A stretch of DNA of 64,000 nucleotides from JAPHTQ01 sp050295975 (GTDB lineage Bacteria > Pseudomonadota > Gammaproteobacteria > Thiohalomonadales > Thiohalomonadaceae), in assembly GCA_050295975.1 (NCBI GenBank), contig JBNKQR010000002.1:38878-102877 (forward strand). The letters are read 5' to 3'. The translations under genes were made by a program, and so were the position numbers. The notes under the pieces are model-generated. The model saw only the letters and a program-made list of their open reading frames with translations, was not told where the DNA came from and made no database searches. How positions within the stretch are numbered: position 1 is the stretch's first letter; each line of letters opens with the position of its first letter. Positions 54,823-63,554 of the stretch are shown here, piece after piece.

Positions 54823-56022
54823 TCAACTGTTAATAGTGGAATCCGCATGCACCGGCTCAGGCCTGGGAAGAAAGTGACCCAGGTGTTCATGCAAACGCTC
54901 TACACGTACCGGTTTTACCAGATAGCCATTTGCACCATTATCCAGACAGCGTTTCACTACATCCTTTTCACGGTGACCGGTTAGCATGATTACCGGCAGG
55001 TCCTTTAGTTGAGGACTCATTCGCATCTTTCTCAGCAAACTAACACCATCCAGACCGGGCATCTCATAGTCGAGCAACACCAGATCTGGTCCTTTGGACA
55101 GTAACATGCCCATCCCCTCATTGCCGTTAGCAGCCTGGAATACTTTATAGCCAGACTCTTCAAGAACGGAAGTAAGCATGCTCCGCTGAATATCATCGTC
55201 ATCAATCACCAGTATCTGTAACAGCTGAGTTTCCTTCACTTTCTTCACATCAACGGAAGTTCTCTCCAGCAACGTCAGGTGCTTCTCCAGATTACCGGTC
55301 CAGCCATCCATCGCTTTATCGATCTTTGCATGATGACGCTCAAGCTGCTCAACAATCCCACCTTCACGAACCCGCTCAAACTCCCTGTGCAGAGCCTCGA
55401 AGTCATGCACCGTAACAACCTCCTGCATATCAGGACCCATTAAGCTGTCACGAAAGATTCCAAGACGGGAATTGATTGAAGCAACCAGACCTCTTTGCTC
55501 ACTATGTTGTTGTTCGCGAAAAACCTTATTCTCTCTTACTAACTGGTCAAATTCCTCACGCATGCTTTCCACGTGCGCTGCGAGCCGCTGCATTAATTTG
55601 TAACCGTGCTTGATTGTGATTTTTGCTTCACGCTTCTCCAGCGCGTGTGTCACAGCAAGACGTAAGAAATGCTCACTCAATAGCGGACGAACAATAACAA
55701 AACTATGGAGTATCTCACGCAGACACAGTTCGTAGGCACGCTCCAGCTCACTGCGTGTAACGAAGACAATTACCTGATGTGGGATATCGTAGATATGTTC
55801 ACAAGCATGAAAGAGTTTCAGATAGAACGTTTCTGCTTTGTGAAGACTGTTAAAAGCCAATAGCAATAACGCTGGCTTTTTTGCATCGAAAATGCGAATC
55901 GCGTCGTCCTCTTTCAAGACGCCGTGAACCTGTGTGTAACCGTTATTTAGGTGAAGCCTGATCTCTTCGAGCTCACTTTCATTATCGCTGACAATCAGAA
56001 TGGGCTGGTCATAATTGTTCAT
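54823..56022 (-). CDS. Response regulator with pseudo-receiver, coiled coil and receiver
   Basis: 399 residues from the ATG at 56022. Residues 1-125 resemble a receiver but have no phosphoacceptor (ALLLLAFNSL at the position of the aspartate). A long coiled coil follows (about 130-275, heptad-rich). Residues 280-390 are a true receiver (Asp in LVLLDYEMPGLDG, Lys in YLVKPV). No DNA-binding or enzyme output is seen, so it may act by protein contact. Ends four bases from the convergent radical SAM gene. Confidence 0.85.
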   Translation of the reverse strand: MNNYDQPILIVSDNESELEEIRLHLNNGYTQVHGVLKEDDAIRIFDAKKPALLLLAFNSLHKAETFYLKLFHACEHIYDIPHQVIVFVTRSELERAYELCLREILHSFVIVRPLLSEHFLRLAVTHALEKREAKITIKHGYKLMQRLAAHVESMREEFDQLVRENKVFREQQHSEQRGLVASINSRLGIFRDSLMGPDMQEVVTVHDFEALHREFERVREGGIVEQLERHHAKIDKAMDGWTGNLEKHLTLLERTSVDVKKVKETQLLQILVIDDDDIQRSMLTSVLEESGYKVFQAANGNEGMGMLLSKGPDLVLLDYEMPGLDGVSLLRKMRMSPQLKDLPVIMLTGHREKDVVKRCLDNGANGYLVKPVRVERLHEHLGHFLPRPEPVHADSTINS

Positions 56023-56045
56023 CGCTGCCTGTTCCCTGGAATTGA

Positions 56046-56073
56046 GATGGCAATATCGCAATCTCAACTGTTG
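56046..56073 (-). promoter_or_regulatory. Inverted repeat in the leader of 54823-56022
   Basis: TTGAGAT and ATCTCAA, perfect seven-base arms, about 25 bases upstream of the start codon. Could be an operator or a leader hairpin. Confidence 0.35.
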
Positions 56074-56220
56074 CGCTTTAAAACCAGGGGTATGCGATAG
56101 AAGAGGAGCTGCTCTGTAACCCACTCACAAATGCGGGGACCCCATCGGGGTAATGCCAAAACTCCATGTACTCCCTGGCCCTAGTATTTCTTTTGAAACG
56201 CTTATCAATATGGTGCTCTG

Positions 56221-56226
56221 TATAAT
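56221..56226 (+). promoter_or_regulatory. Consensus -10 box TATAAT
   Basis: Perfect TATAAT about 150 bases before the DUF4405 gene; no good -35 at ideal distance. The leader between holds a 31-codon frame at 56253. Confidence 0.45.
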
Positions 56227-56252
56227 AGAAGACTATTAACCCTGAAAATTCA

Positions 56253-56348
56253 ATGCGTTCGAACAAATATTTGGCTATTGCCATCCTTGCATTTCTTTAC
56301 CTTGGCGCTACCCAAATTTGCAATCCTTTCCCCCACAATTTGTCATGA
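56253..56348 (+). CDS. Possible 31-residue leader or small membrane peptide
   Basis: ATG frame starting MRSNKYLAIAILAFLYLG, with a hydrophobic stretch like a signal or membrane segment, ending at TGA. It lies between the -10 box and the DUF4405 gene. No ribosome site is seen, so translation is doubtful. Confidence 0.25.
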   Translation: MRSNKYLAIAILAFLYLGATQICNPFPHNLS

Positions 56349-56377
56349 CTTTTAATCACCCCCCCTGGAGAAGCGAC

Positions 56378-56890
56378 ATGGCAAAAACCTCTACTAGCAA
56401 AACCCGGAGCTGGTCTACTCCGATCACCATCGGCACCTTCTTCTTCACCGGTGTATCCGGTGCAATGCTATTCCTTCACTTCGGCGAAGGTCTGATCAAG
56501 GAGGCCCATGAATGGATCGGTCTTGCTTTCATTATTGGCGCCCTGCTGCACGTCAAGGTCAACTGGGCATCCTTTAAACGCTACTTCTCCCTGGGTCTGC
56601 CCCGCACCATCATGGCTTCGATACTGACCGGCAGCCTGGTTTTCATGGTGGCCTCCGGCCATGAAGAGGGCGGTAATCCGATGAAGGCAGCGATCAAGAC
56701 CATCGAAGCGGCGCCGCTCAGCCTGGTAGCCCAGTTACAGTCACGTGATACAGATGAACTGCACCAGATGCTTGAGACAAAAGGCTTCACCGTTGCAGAC
56801 AACACCACAACCCTGCAAACCATCGCCAGTGACAGTGGAAAATCTGGACGGGAACTGATCACTCTGCTGTTCGGACAACCACGCTCCTGA
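56378..56890 (+). CDS. DUF4405 membrane protein
   Basis: 170 residues from the ATG at 56378 (GGAGAAGCGAC upstream). Three membrane helices (about 14-33, 42-60, 75-95) with histidines in FLHFGEG, HEWIG and LHV, the layout of DUF4405, a relative of cytochrome b561-type membrane proteins that may bind heme. The C-terminal soluble part (about 100-170) has no known domain. No partner cytochrome is adjacent. Confidence 0.8.
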   Translation: MAKTSTSKTRSWSTPITIGTFFFTGVSGAMLFLHFGEGLIKEAHEWIGLAFIIGALLHVKVNWASFKRYFSLGLPRTIMASILTGSLVFMVASGHEEGGNPMKAAIKTIEAAPLSLVAQLQSRDTDELHQMLETKGFTVADNTTTLQTIASDSGKSGRELITLLFGQPRS

Positions 56891-57174
56891 GTATTTATTT
56901 GCTACTTCCCCACGGTCGCGATGCGTACTGAACCATCCTCCTCCCCTGATTCAGTGCGCTGAGTGGCCACCACTTACCCCTCTGAAATGGCGTCCCCTAG
57001 CGCCTATCGCACAGTTTTGCTAACCAGTGCCCACTTTTCCCAGCTTAGTGCAGGGTTTTTTGCCAACCAGTCCCCGTTTAATTTTTCCTTCAGCCTCTAT
57101 CTTCACACTCAAGGTCGGTGAAAAAGAACGACCACCCCCAGCAGTAAGCAGTACGGAGCAAGGAGGAGTTAGTC

Positions 57175-57570
57175 ATGTGCGCATGCATTATTGAGAGTTA
57201 TCCACCAGTGAAACAGCTGGACCAGGAAAATGAAATTCAGGGAAAGTTCGTGCAACTGTTCTGGCAGGGCAAAGAGTATCTGCTCTTCTCGGCCAAATCG
57301 CTGCACCGCTTCCACAACCAGATGTTGGCCTATTTCCTTGCCGACCACGGTGTGCCGCATCGCTGGGTTGATGAAAAAACCCTCTACGTCGACCCACGTG
57401 AAGTTGGCGTTACCGGTAGCGGACATTTCCGTCTGGTAAAGAGTGACAATGTACTGGAGATCTGGGGCGACAAGTCACGCGGCTTTGATCGCTTCAAGGA
57501 GGCGGGTATTCGCTCCAAAATCCACGGCTCTGGCCATCCCTGGTCAGAGGCCAAGGTACTAATCCACTAA
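57175..57570 (+). CDS. Conserved hypothetical protein, 131 residues
   Basis: Soluble, strong ribosome site AAGGAGGAG. Beta-rich N-terminal half (KFVQLFWQGKEYLLFSAKS) with several histidines (HRFHNQ, HGVPHRWVD), and a basic C-terminal half. No family name known to me. Followed by a strong terminator, so it is a single-gene unit. The gap 56891-57174 upstream shows no gene. Confidence 0.7.
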   Translation: MCACIIESYPPVKQLDQENEIQGKFVQLFWQGKEYLLFSAKSLHRFHNQMLAYFLADHGVPHRWVDEKTLYVDPREVGVTGSGHFRLVKSDNVLEIWGDKSRGFDRFKEAGIRSKIHGSGHPWSEAKVLIH

Positions 57571-57598
57571 CAGCGCAAAAGAAAGTGATTCCAAGCAG

Positions 57599-57626
57599 AA
57601 AGCCGGGCAGATGCCCGGCTTTTTTC
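57599..57626 (+). terminator. Intrinsic terminator
   Basis: AAAGCCGGGCA-GA-TGCCCGGCTTTTTT, perfect nine-base stem and T run, 29 bases after the stop of the gene at 57175-57570. Confidence 0.9.
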
Positions 57627-57686
57627 TGCGTGGCGGTATCGCTCCCCTTGTTATACTAATACCCCATTTTTCAGATATTCGATCCC

Positions 57687-58187
57687 ATGTCACGCTGGCG
57701 CCCACCACAACCGAAAAAATCCCCCTACATCACCGGTGATGGCTACGATGCCCTGCAGGCGGAACTCAATGGCCTGTGGCAGAGACGTAAGGAGGTAACA
57801 CGAGCGCTCTCTGCTGCTGCCGCCGAAGGGGATCGCTCGGAGAATGCCGAGTACATCTATCGCAAGAAGGAGCTGGCCGGGATCGACCGCCGCATCCGTT
57901 ATCTGCAAAAGCGTCTGCCGGAACTAACCGTGGTTCGGACCGCCCCCACCGACCCAGAGCAGGTCTTCTTTGGCGCCTGGGTAACGCTGGAGGATAACGA
58001 CGGAAAGGAATTCACCCACCGCATCGTAGGTCCGGACGAGTTCGATCCAGCCAGGAGCTGGATCAGCATGGACTCACCGATGGCCCTCGCTCTGATGAAA
58101 AAGCACATTGATGATGAGGTAAGCGTGGAGACCCCCCACGGTCCGGCCACCTATCTCATCGTCGGGGTACGCTACAGCGTCGAGTAA
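57687..58187 (+). CDS. greB: Transcription elongation factor GreB
   Basis: 166 residues, normal length. N-terminal coiled coil with the acidic catalytic tip region (AAAEGDRSENAEYIYRKKELAGIDRRIRYL, Asp and Glu at about 49 and 52) and the C-terminal GreA/GreB domain (FGAWVTLED, FRIVGPDEFD-like, VEVETP-like block). It rescues backtracked RNA polymerase by stimulating transcript cleavage. Followed after six bases by arfB. Confidence 0.93.
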   Translation: MSRWRPPQPKKSPYITGDGYDALQAELNGLWQRRKEVTRALSAAAAEGDRSENAEYIYRKKELAGIDRRIRYLQKRLPELTVVRTAPTDPEQVFFGAWVTLEDNDGKEFTHRIVGPDEFDPARSWISMDSPMALALMKKHIDDEVSVETPHGPATYLIVGVRYSVE

Positions 58188-58193
58188 CTCACT

Positions 58194-58613
58194 ATGCTCA
58201 CCATATCCAATAACGTCAGCCTCCCCGATAACGAGATCGAACTCACTGCAATCCGCGCCCAGGGTGCCGGCGGCCAGAACGTTAACAAGGTCTCCAGCGC
58301 CATCCACCTGCGTTTCGACATCCGTGCCTCCTCTCTGCCGGAGTTCTACAAAGAACGTTTGCTGGCTCTGCGTGACTCACGCATCTCCTCAGATGGGGTG
58401 ATCGTAATCAAGGCACAGCGCTTCCGCACCCAGGAGAAAAACCGGGACGATGCACAGGAACGACTGGTCACATTGATCCGCAGCGTCGCGGTCAACCGCA
58501 AGGCACGCAAGCCGACAAAACCGACCCGCTCCTCGCAGCAAAAACGACTGGAAAGCAAAACCCGTCACAGTAAGCAGAAGACCCTGCGTGGCAAGGTAAA
58601 GGAGTTCCAGTAA
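58194..58613 (+). CDS. arfB: Alternative ribosome-rescue factor ArfB (YaeJ)
   Basis: 139 residues. The catalytic GGQ motif is at 26-28 (RAQGAGGQNVNK), with the class I release-factor fold to about residue 100 and a basic C-terminal tail (SQQKRLESKTRHSKQK) that enters the empty mRNA channel. Hydrolyses peptidyl-tRNA on ribosomes stalled without a stop codon. Probably cotranscribed with greB. Confidence 0.93.
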   Translation: MLTISNNVSLPDNEIELTAIRAQGAGGQNVNKVSSAIHLRFDIRASSLPEFYKERLLALRDSRISSDGVIVIKAQRFRTQEKNRDDAQERLVTLIRSVAVNRKARKPTKPTRSSQQKRLESKTRHSKQKTLRGKVKEFQ

Positions 58614-58721
58614 GACGCAGAAATCGCATCCCCCCACCCTGGAGCAACAGGCGCAGTATCCGGAAACCAAAAGAAGTTGTCTTTATATTTCAACAACTTC
58701 CTAGCGGCAGGAATAGCCCAC

Positions 58722-59927
58722 ATGCAAATCGAAACCCCGCAGTTGCTTGGCCAACTCAGCTCTTTGCATCAGATGCTGACACACCTGTTTAACTCGGTTC
58801 CAGAAGAGGACTGCTACCGCCGCTTCCACCCCGATTTGCCGCCACTGGCCTGGCTGTTTGGTCGCTGTGCCTACGTGGAGAGTTACTGGCTGCGCAAGAT
58901 AGTGATGGAAGATGACAGGCTCACCGGCCGGGTACGCCACCTTTTCGGAATCGACATTTCGCCGGACAGTGAGATCATCAAACAGCTTCCACCGCGGGAA
59001 CACCTGATCAACTGGGCACTCGCCCAACAAGAGCGCAACCTGATGCTGCTGGCCAACCCGGAACAGCTGCCGCAGCACTCACTCGTTGCCTCAGAGCGCC
59101 TGCTTCCACGCATCCTCCAGACCCAGGCGGTGCTGCTGGAAATGATGCTGGCACAGCTGACCGAGCGACAACTGCAACGGCCACAGACATTCCACGTCAC
59201 CACCCCGCTCTATGTGAACAAACCCTCTGTTGATCACGCCGACATCCACAAGGGCCACTACCGCATTGGCAACAAACAGGCCCCCACCGCCACCGATAAT
59301 GAGCTGCCACCTAATGTGATCGAGCTCGATTCCTATCGTATCGATCATTTTCCGGTCAGCAACAGTGCCTGGCTCGGCTTTATGCAGGCGGGCGGTTACA
59401 GCGATCAGAGCCTGTGGGAGATCGAGGGTTGGGAGTGGAAACAGCAGCATGGCAACCACCCCCACCATTGGCGCCAGGATGATCTGGGTAGCTGGTACGG
59501 GGTTGGTCTACACGGTCCGTTTGAGCTTCTGGTTGGCGAAGCGGTGACCGGCATCAGCCGACACGAAGCGTTGGCCTACGCCAACTGGGTCTCCAGCCTT
59601 GCTGGTGAATACGAAGGGGCCGCGGTGCAGCATGAATACCAGTGGGAGGTTGCGGTACGCAGCAAGGCAATCAACCATATTGGTCGCGCCTGGGAGTGGT
59701 GCAGCAATCCGTTCCACCGCTACACCGGCTATCTGGAACCTAACGATCCGGAAGCGGCAACCCAGGAATTCGACGCCGGCCACTTCTCCCTGCGTGGCGG
59801 GAGTCAGCATACCCAGCGTATTCAGCGCCGCAGCAGCTACCGTTTCCACGCCGCACCGCAACAACGCTTTCTCTTCAGCGGCGCCCGGCTGGTCTTCCCC
59901 GCATCCAAAATGGAGTGGCACAAGTAA
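58722..59927 (+). CDS. EgtB/SUMF1-family nonheme iron enzyme
   Basis: 401 residues from the ATG at 58722; an upstream TTG frame is not needed. N-terminal DinB-like helical domain (about 1-140) and C-terminal formylglycine-generating/sulfatase-modifying fold (about 205-398, with FPVSNSAWLGFMQAGGY, YEWEVA-type YQWEVAVRS and the end LRGGSQHTQ...SYRFHAAP). This layout is that of EgtB-type sulfoxide synthases acting on trimethylhistidine and thiols, but no EgtD methyltransferase is nearby, so the substrate is open (ergothioneine, selenoneine or ovothiol-like). Confidence 0.82.
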   Translation: MQIETPQLLGQLSSLHQMLTHLFNSVPEEDCYRRFHPDLPPLAWLFGRCAYVESYWLRKIVMEDDRLTGRVRHLFGIDISPDSEIIKQLPPREHLINWALAQQERNLMLLANPEQLPQHSLVASERLLPRILQTQAVLLEMMLAQLTERQLQRPQTFHVTTPLYVNKPSVDHADIHKGHYRIGNKQAPTATDNELPPNVIELDSYRIDHFPVSNSAWLGFMQAGGYSDQSLWEIEGWEWKQQHGNHPHHWRQDDLGSWYGVGLHGPFELLVGEAVTGISRHEALAYANWVSSLAGEYEGAAVQHEYQWEVAVRSKAINHIGRAWEWCSNPFHRYTGYLEPNDPEAATQEFDAGHFSLRGGSQHTQRIQRRSSYRFHAAPQQRFLFSGARLVFPASKMEWHK

Positions 59928-59929
59928 CG

Positions 59930-60160
59930 ATGCTGGAGAAGGAAGATCTGATAAAACTCGCCAACATGAGCATGCCCTTCGGCAAGTACAAGGGAAAAGT
60001 GCTCATCGACCTTCCCGAAGAGTACCTGCTCTGGTTTGAAAAGGAGGGCTTTCCCGACGGCAAACTGGGCGAGCTGTTACAACTGGCGCTGGAGATCCGC
60101 AAAGGTGGCCTGGAAGGCCTGATCACTCCCCTCCGTGGCAAGGCGACAGCCAAAACCTGA
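59930..60160 (+). CDS. DUF3820 family protein
   Basis: 76 residues from the ATG at 59930; a GTG at 59915 is possible. The MPFGKYKGKVLIDLPEEYLLWFE block is the hallmark of DUF3820, a small family of unknown role. It starts two bases after the preceding stop, so it is in the same unit as the EgtB-like gene. Ends in a basic tail. Confidence 0.88.
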   Translation: MLEKEDLIKLANMSMPFGKYKGKVLIDLPEEYLLWFEKEGFPDGKLGELLQLALEIRKGGLEGLITPLRGKATAKT

Positions 60161-60206
60161 CGGCAGCACTACACTTATCCCATACCCACCTTAACTGGAG
60201 TACACC

Positions 60207-60647
60207 ATGGCGGAACTGGGACATGTGGTTTTCTACGTTAAAGATGTGGAAAAGAGCGGTGCCTTCTATCGCGACGTGGTCGGGCTGAATGAGGTCGGCC
60301 GCATCTTCAACAACCGCGGTGCACTCTTCAGCAGCGGTCGCAGCCATCACGAACTCCTACTAATCGAAGTCCGGGACGCCCCAGGTCCGCTCAGCGGTCA
60401 TCGCCTCGGCCTCTATCATGTCGGCTGGAAGGTGGGCGACGATCTCGATGCCCTGCGCAGCAGCCTGAAGCGGGCAGAAGAGTTCGGCTGTGAAATCGAC
60501 GGTCTCTCCGACCATACTGTGAGTCAGAGTCTCTACCTACGAGATCCGGACGGCAACGAAATAGAACTGTTTGTCGACGACCCCAGTTTCGACTGGAAAA
60601 ATAGTGACTCCTGGCTTGAAGCCCCGGTGAAACGGCTGGAGCTATAG
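60207..60647 (+). CDS. VOC-family (glyoxalase/dioxygenase-like) protein
   Basis: 146 residues. Two beta-alpha-beta-beta-beta units of the VOC fold; metal ligands plausible at His6 (LGHVVFYV), His72-type (LYHVGWKV) and Glu in GNEIELFVDD. Resembles CatE/extradiol-dioxygenase-like VOC proteins. The substrate is unknown. Good TGGAGTACACC leader before the ATG. Confidence 0.85.
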   Translation: MAELGHVVFYVKDVEKSGAFYRDVVGLNEVGRIFNNRGALFSSGRSHHELLLIEVRDAPGPLSGHRLGLYHVGWKVGDDLDALRSSLKRAEEFGCEIDGLSDHTVSQSLYLRDPDGNEIELFVDDPSFDWKNSDSWLEAPVKRLEL

Positions 60648-60703
60648 GAAAGCACCCCCGTTTCCAGTAATCTCAAACCACCCTTTTTACAGCGAATATC
60701 CTC

Positions 60704-61225
60704 ATGCTGAACAAACTCATCACCATCGCACGCAGCCCCTGGTACTGGTCTGGCCTGATCGTTCTTGGTCTGGGTATGGAGTCGGTGGCACTCTACTTCC
60801 AGTACAGCCTGGACCTGGGTCCCTGCGTCTACTGCATCCACACACGCATCTGGGTAATGGCCATGATTCTTCTAGCGGGACTTGGCTTATGGCTTCGCAG
60901 CAAGCCAATAGCCAACGCACTGCTTCACGCGACCAATACCGGACTAATGTTCGGCCTGCTAAACACCTCGCAAATCCTGCTCGGTACCGAGCGCGGCACC
61001 CTCTTCGGCAGTTGCGGTATGAAACTCGGACTACCCTCCTGGTTCGCCCTGGATCAATGGTTCCCGACACTCTTTGCTGTGTGGGAGTCGTGCGGCGAAA
61101 CGCCGGTGCTGCTCTTTGGTATTACCATGGCGGAAGCGCTGGTGGTTTTCTCATGGAGCCTGTTACTACTGAGTGCAGGACTGCTGCTGGTACAGCTGGC
61201 GGGGATAATAAAAAAGGCCGGATAA
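60704..61225 (+). CDS. Disulfide bond formation protein B-like (DsbB family)
   Basis: 173 residues with four membrane helices. First redox pair PCVYC (Cys41, Cys44), second pair Cys104 (FGSCGM) and Cys130 (WESCGE), as in DsbB, which reoxidises DsbA with quinone. The second periplasmic loop wording (GSCGMKLGLPSWFALDQWFP) fits the family. No dsbA in the window. The end of the gene overlaps a terminator. Confidence 0.9.
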   Translation: MLNKLITIARSPWYWSGLIVLGLGMESVALYFQYSLDLGPCVYCIHTRIWVMAMILLAGLGLWLRSKPIANALLHATNTGLMFGLLNTSQILLGTERGTLFGSCGMKLGLPSWFALDQWFPTLFAVWESCGETPVLLFGITMAEALVVFSWSLLLLSAGLLLVQLAGIIKKAG

Positions 61226-61237
61226 ACCGGCCTTTTC
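61211..61237 (+). terminator. Intrinsic terminator overlapping the DsbB-like stop
   Basis: AAAAGGCCGG-ATAAA-CCGGCCTTTT. The left arm encodes the last codons of the gene, and the A/T flanks allow it to work in both directions, serving the convergent gene at 61259. Confidence 0.85.
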
Positions 61238-61258
61238 ATTTGTTGGACTAGTAGTGCT

Positions 61259-61522
61259 TTACGCTCTTTTGGCTCGTGCTGCGTAGGGCGAACCAGCGGA
61301 AAGACCACTTCGAGCATTCAGATCAGCCGCAACCTGCTCTGCGTGCTCCATAACCATCTGCTTAGGTCCGGGCTTTTGACCCAGAATCTCAGTTGCCCCT
61401 CGCTTGATGATATAGCTATGCCAATCCTTGCCTTCCATTCCCTGTGGCGCGGTTGTTTTAATTACCTTAACTACCTGAAACTGTCCTTTGATATCACTAA
61501 CTGCTGTAGATGTGCTTGTCAT
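61259..61522 (-). CDS. Small conserved hypothetical protein, 87 residues
   Basis: Soluble and basic, with a beta-hairpin-like centre (FQVVKVIKTTAPQGMEGKDWHSYIIKRG) and a helical end (HAEQVAADLNAR). No family recognised. Convergent with the DsbB-like gene across a shared terminator. Confidence 0.65.
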   Translation of the reverse strand: MTSTSTAVSDIKGQFQVVKVIKTTAPQGMEGKDWHSYIIKRGATEILGQKPGPKQMVMEHAEQVAADLNARSGLSAGSPYAARAKRA

Positions 61523-61612
61523 ATACCCTTCCCTTCGTCCCTGTCATAGATAGGAACTATTACCATAGAACATGTAAGTGCTTTTTGCCAATTAGCGCTA
61601 CAATAAAATCAA

Positions 61613-62581
61613 TCAGATATAACCTAATTCTTGTGCAATGCTTGAAAGTAGGGCCCTCCCGCCATCAAGACTGTTAATGATCCCCTGACGGTGATCGATC
61701 CACCACTTCGCCTCGATCTGCTCCTCCAGATAGGCGGCGGCCTTTTCTACACCGGACCTGATCTCATGCCAGTGGTCCGGGTCCTCCTCAGAAGCTTTAT
61801 CGTCAACCTCCTCGATCCACTTAAGCACCTTGTCCGCCGCGCCGAAGGCGTTGAGGCGGATGGTTTCGGCCCAGGCGACCTGCTTGCCTGAACCCTCCAG
61901 CGGAGGTAGTCCGCGTTCGGCGGCGTGCAAACGGGCGACAGTTGCCTTCTGTTCCCGCTCCCTCTCCTGCTCCGCTGCCTGGCAGACCCGGCATGGGGCA
62001 TCGGCCAGTTGGCAGGCCCGCTCCTCCCAGGTGTAGTCATCATCACCGTAAAACGGGTGCAACACCGTGTGGCCGCAAACATGGCGGATCACCTTCAGTT
62101 CCAGCTGTTCCCGATCGGTGCCACTGCCCTGATTGTTACCCACCAGGGTGCAGGGGATGGTGTGTTGCTCGCACCAGCGCGCCACGTCCAGGTGCTGGAC
62201 ACTTTCGTAAAATCGGCGGATTTCCCTATCGGAGTAGTGTTGCTCGATGATCGACGCCTTGAGTTGCGCCGCTTTGCTAAAGTCGCGAGCCGGTCGCATC
62301 CAGAGCGCGTCGTAGCCGATGTTCCAGCGCCGAAGCCACTGTTCGGTCTTCTCTTTCACCGAACTATTGCGACCGCTGATGATGATGAGCGGTATCCCCT
62401 CGTCACGCGCCAGGTTGAGGCGGTCGATCAGGGGCAGGTTGGGCATGTCCTCATCGCAGGCATCGAGAAAGCGGTCCCAGTGTTTCACCCCCTCTTCGTT
62501 GTAGAGGTGGTGTAGACGGTGCTCGATTAACGCCAACACACCATCAAGACCGCAAATAACAATTTCCTGACTTTCAGACAT
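61613..62581 (-). CDS. HAD-like protein resembling a polynucleotide kinase phosphatase, active site lost
   Basis: 322 residues from the ATG at 62581 (MSESQEIVICGLDGVLA). The N-terminal half has the order of a HAD phosphatase: motif I CGLDGVLA, motif II IIISGR (Ser), the ARDFSKAAQLKASII lysine segment, and a motif IV-like FYESVQHLDVARW. In motif I the nucleophile Asp is Gly11, and motif IV lacks its aspartates, so catalysis is unlikely. Cysteines CGH and CRVCQ at about 168-205 may bind zinc. The C-terminal half is helical. Likely a binding protein derived from a Pnkp-type phosphatase. Confidence 0.7.
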   Translation of the reverse strand: MSESQEIVICGLDGVLALIEHRLHHLYNEEGVKHWDRFLDACDEDMPNLPLIDRLNLARDEGIPLIIISGRNSSVKEKTEQWLRRWNIGYDALWMRPARDFSKAAQLKASIIEQHYSDREIRRFYESVQHLDVARWCEQHTIPCTLVGNNQGSGTDREQLELKVIRHVCGHTVLHPFYGDDDYTWEERACQLADAPCRVCQAAEQEREREQKATVARLHAAERGLPPLEGSGKQVAWAETIRLNAFGAADKVLKWIEEVDDKASEEDPDHWHEIRSGVEKAAAYLEEQIEAKWWIDHRQGIINSLDGGRALLSSIAQELGYI

Positions 62582-62649
62582 GGGGCGTATTGTGCCTGAA
62601 ATCAACGCCGCCCGCCCGATGAGTCTGGCGGCAAACCACCGAATCGGCT

Positions 62650-63549
62650 ATGTTTGCCTCCCCATATCTGCCGAGTCCTGCTCCGGTGAAGACCAACACC
62701 CGAATTGATGCCCTCGTACCCTGGCGGCCAGATTTTCATCGCGGCGTGCCACTGTTTGATCCCCTGCGCCCACTGCTTGAGACCTTTGCCGCTTATCAGG
62801 AGTGGCCGGGGCTGGCGGCGATGCAGCAACTACTGGATCAACGCGCTGAGCCACTGCGCACCCATCATGGTGCGGCGCTTAAGGTGGTGCCCCAGGAGGG
62901 TCGGCCGGATCACTTTGAACAACACTACGCCCCACGCATCTACCTCAGCGGAGAGATCCAGACCCGCACCCGCAACTGGCACGACCTGTTTCAGCTTCTA
63001 AGCTGGTTTGTTTATCCCCGCACCAAGGCGGTGATCAACGCCCTGCATGTGCCAAAAGCAAAGCGGCGGCTGGAGGTGGATCATGAACCGGGGCGGCGCA
63101 CCCCGCTGGAGAACACCCTCTCCCTGTTCGACGAAGGAGGCGCGGTGTTGGTGGCGAACGACGATTCTCTTTTACAACTGGTGCGGGAGTTTCGCTGGAA
63201 GGAGCTCTTCTGGCAGCGGCGCAGTGATCTGGCGAAACACTTCGACTGCGTGGTTTTCGGTCACGCCATGTTTGAAAAGGCGATGGCGCCCTATCTGGGG
63301 ATGACTGCCAATACCATCCTTTTAATGGATGATGGCGACTATTTCGAACGTGATCGCGAAGGAAGGCTGGAGTGGATCGATAACAAACTGGCCGCGATCT
63401 TCGAACAGGGCGAGCTATTCCAGCAACCCCAGGACCTACAGCCCTTCCCCATCCTCGGCATGCCCGGCTGGGACCCTGCCAACAGTGACGAAAGCTACTA
63501 CGACAACACCAACTACTTCCGCCCTGGTCGCCGTACACGCACAGCCTGA
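62650..63549 (+). CDS. DUF3025 family protein
   Basis: 299 residues. Matches DUF3025 throughout: YAPRIYLSGEIQTRTRNWHDLFQLLSWFVYPRTKAVIN, FDEGGAVLVANDDSLLQLV, and VFGHAMFEKAMAPYLGMTANT. The family is conserved in gammaproteobacteria with no known activity. Divergent from the HAD-like gene; ends five bases from the antiporter fragment. Confidence 0.88.
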   Translation: MFASPYLPSPAPVKTNTRIDALVPWRPDFHRGVPLFDPLRPLLETFAAYQEWPGLAAMQQLLDQRAEPLRTHHGAALKVVPQEGRPDHFEQHYAPRIYLSGEIQTRTRNWHDLFQLLSWFVYPRTKAVINALHVPKAKRRLEVDHEPGRRTPLENTLSLFDEGGAVLVANDDSLLQLVREFRWKELFWQRRSDLAKHFDCVVFGHAMFEKAMAPYLGMTANTILLMDDGDYFERDREGRLEWIDNKLAAIFEQGELFQQPQDLQPFPILGMPGWDPANSDESYYDNTNYFRPGRRTRTA

Positions 63550-63554
63550 TCCGA

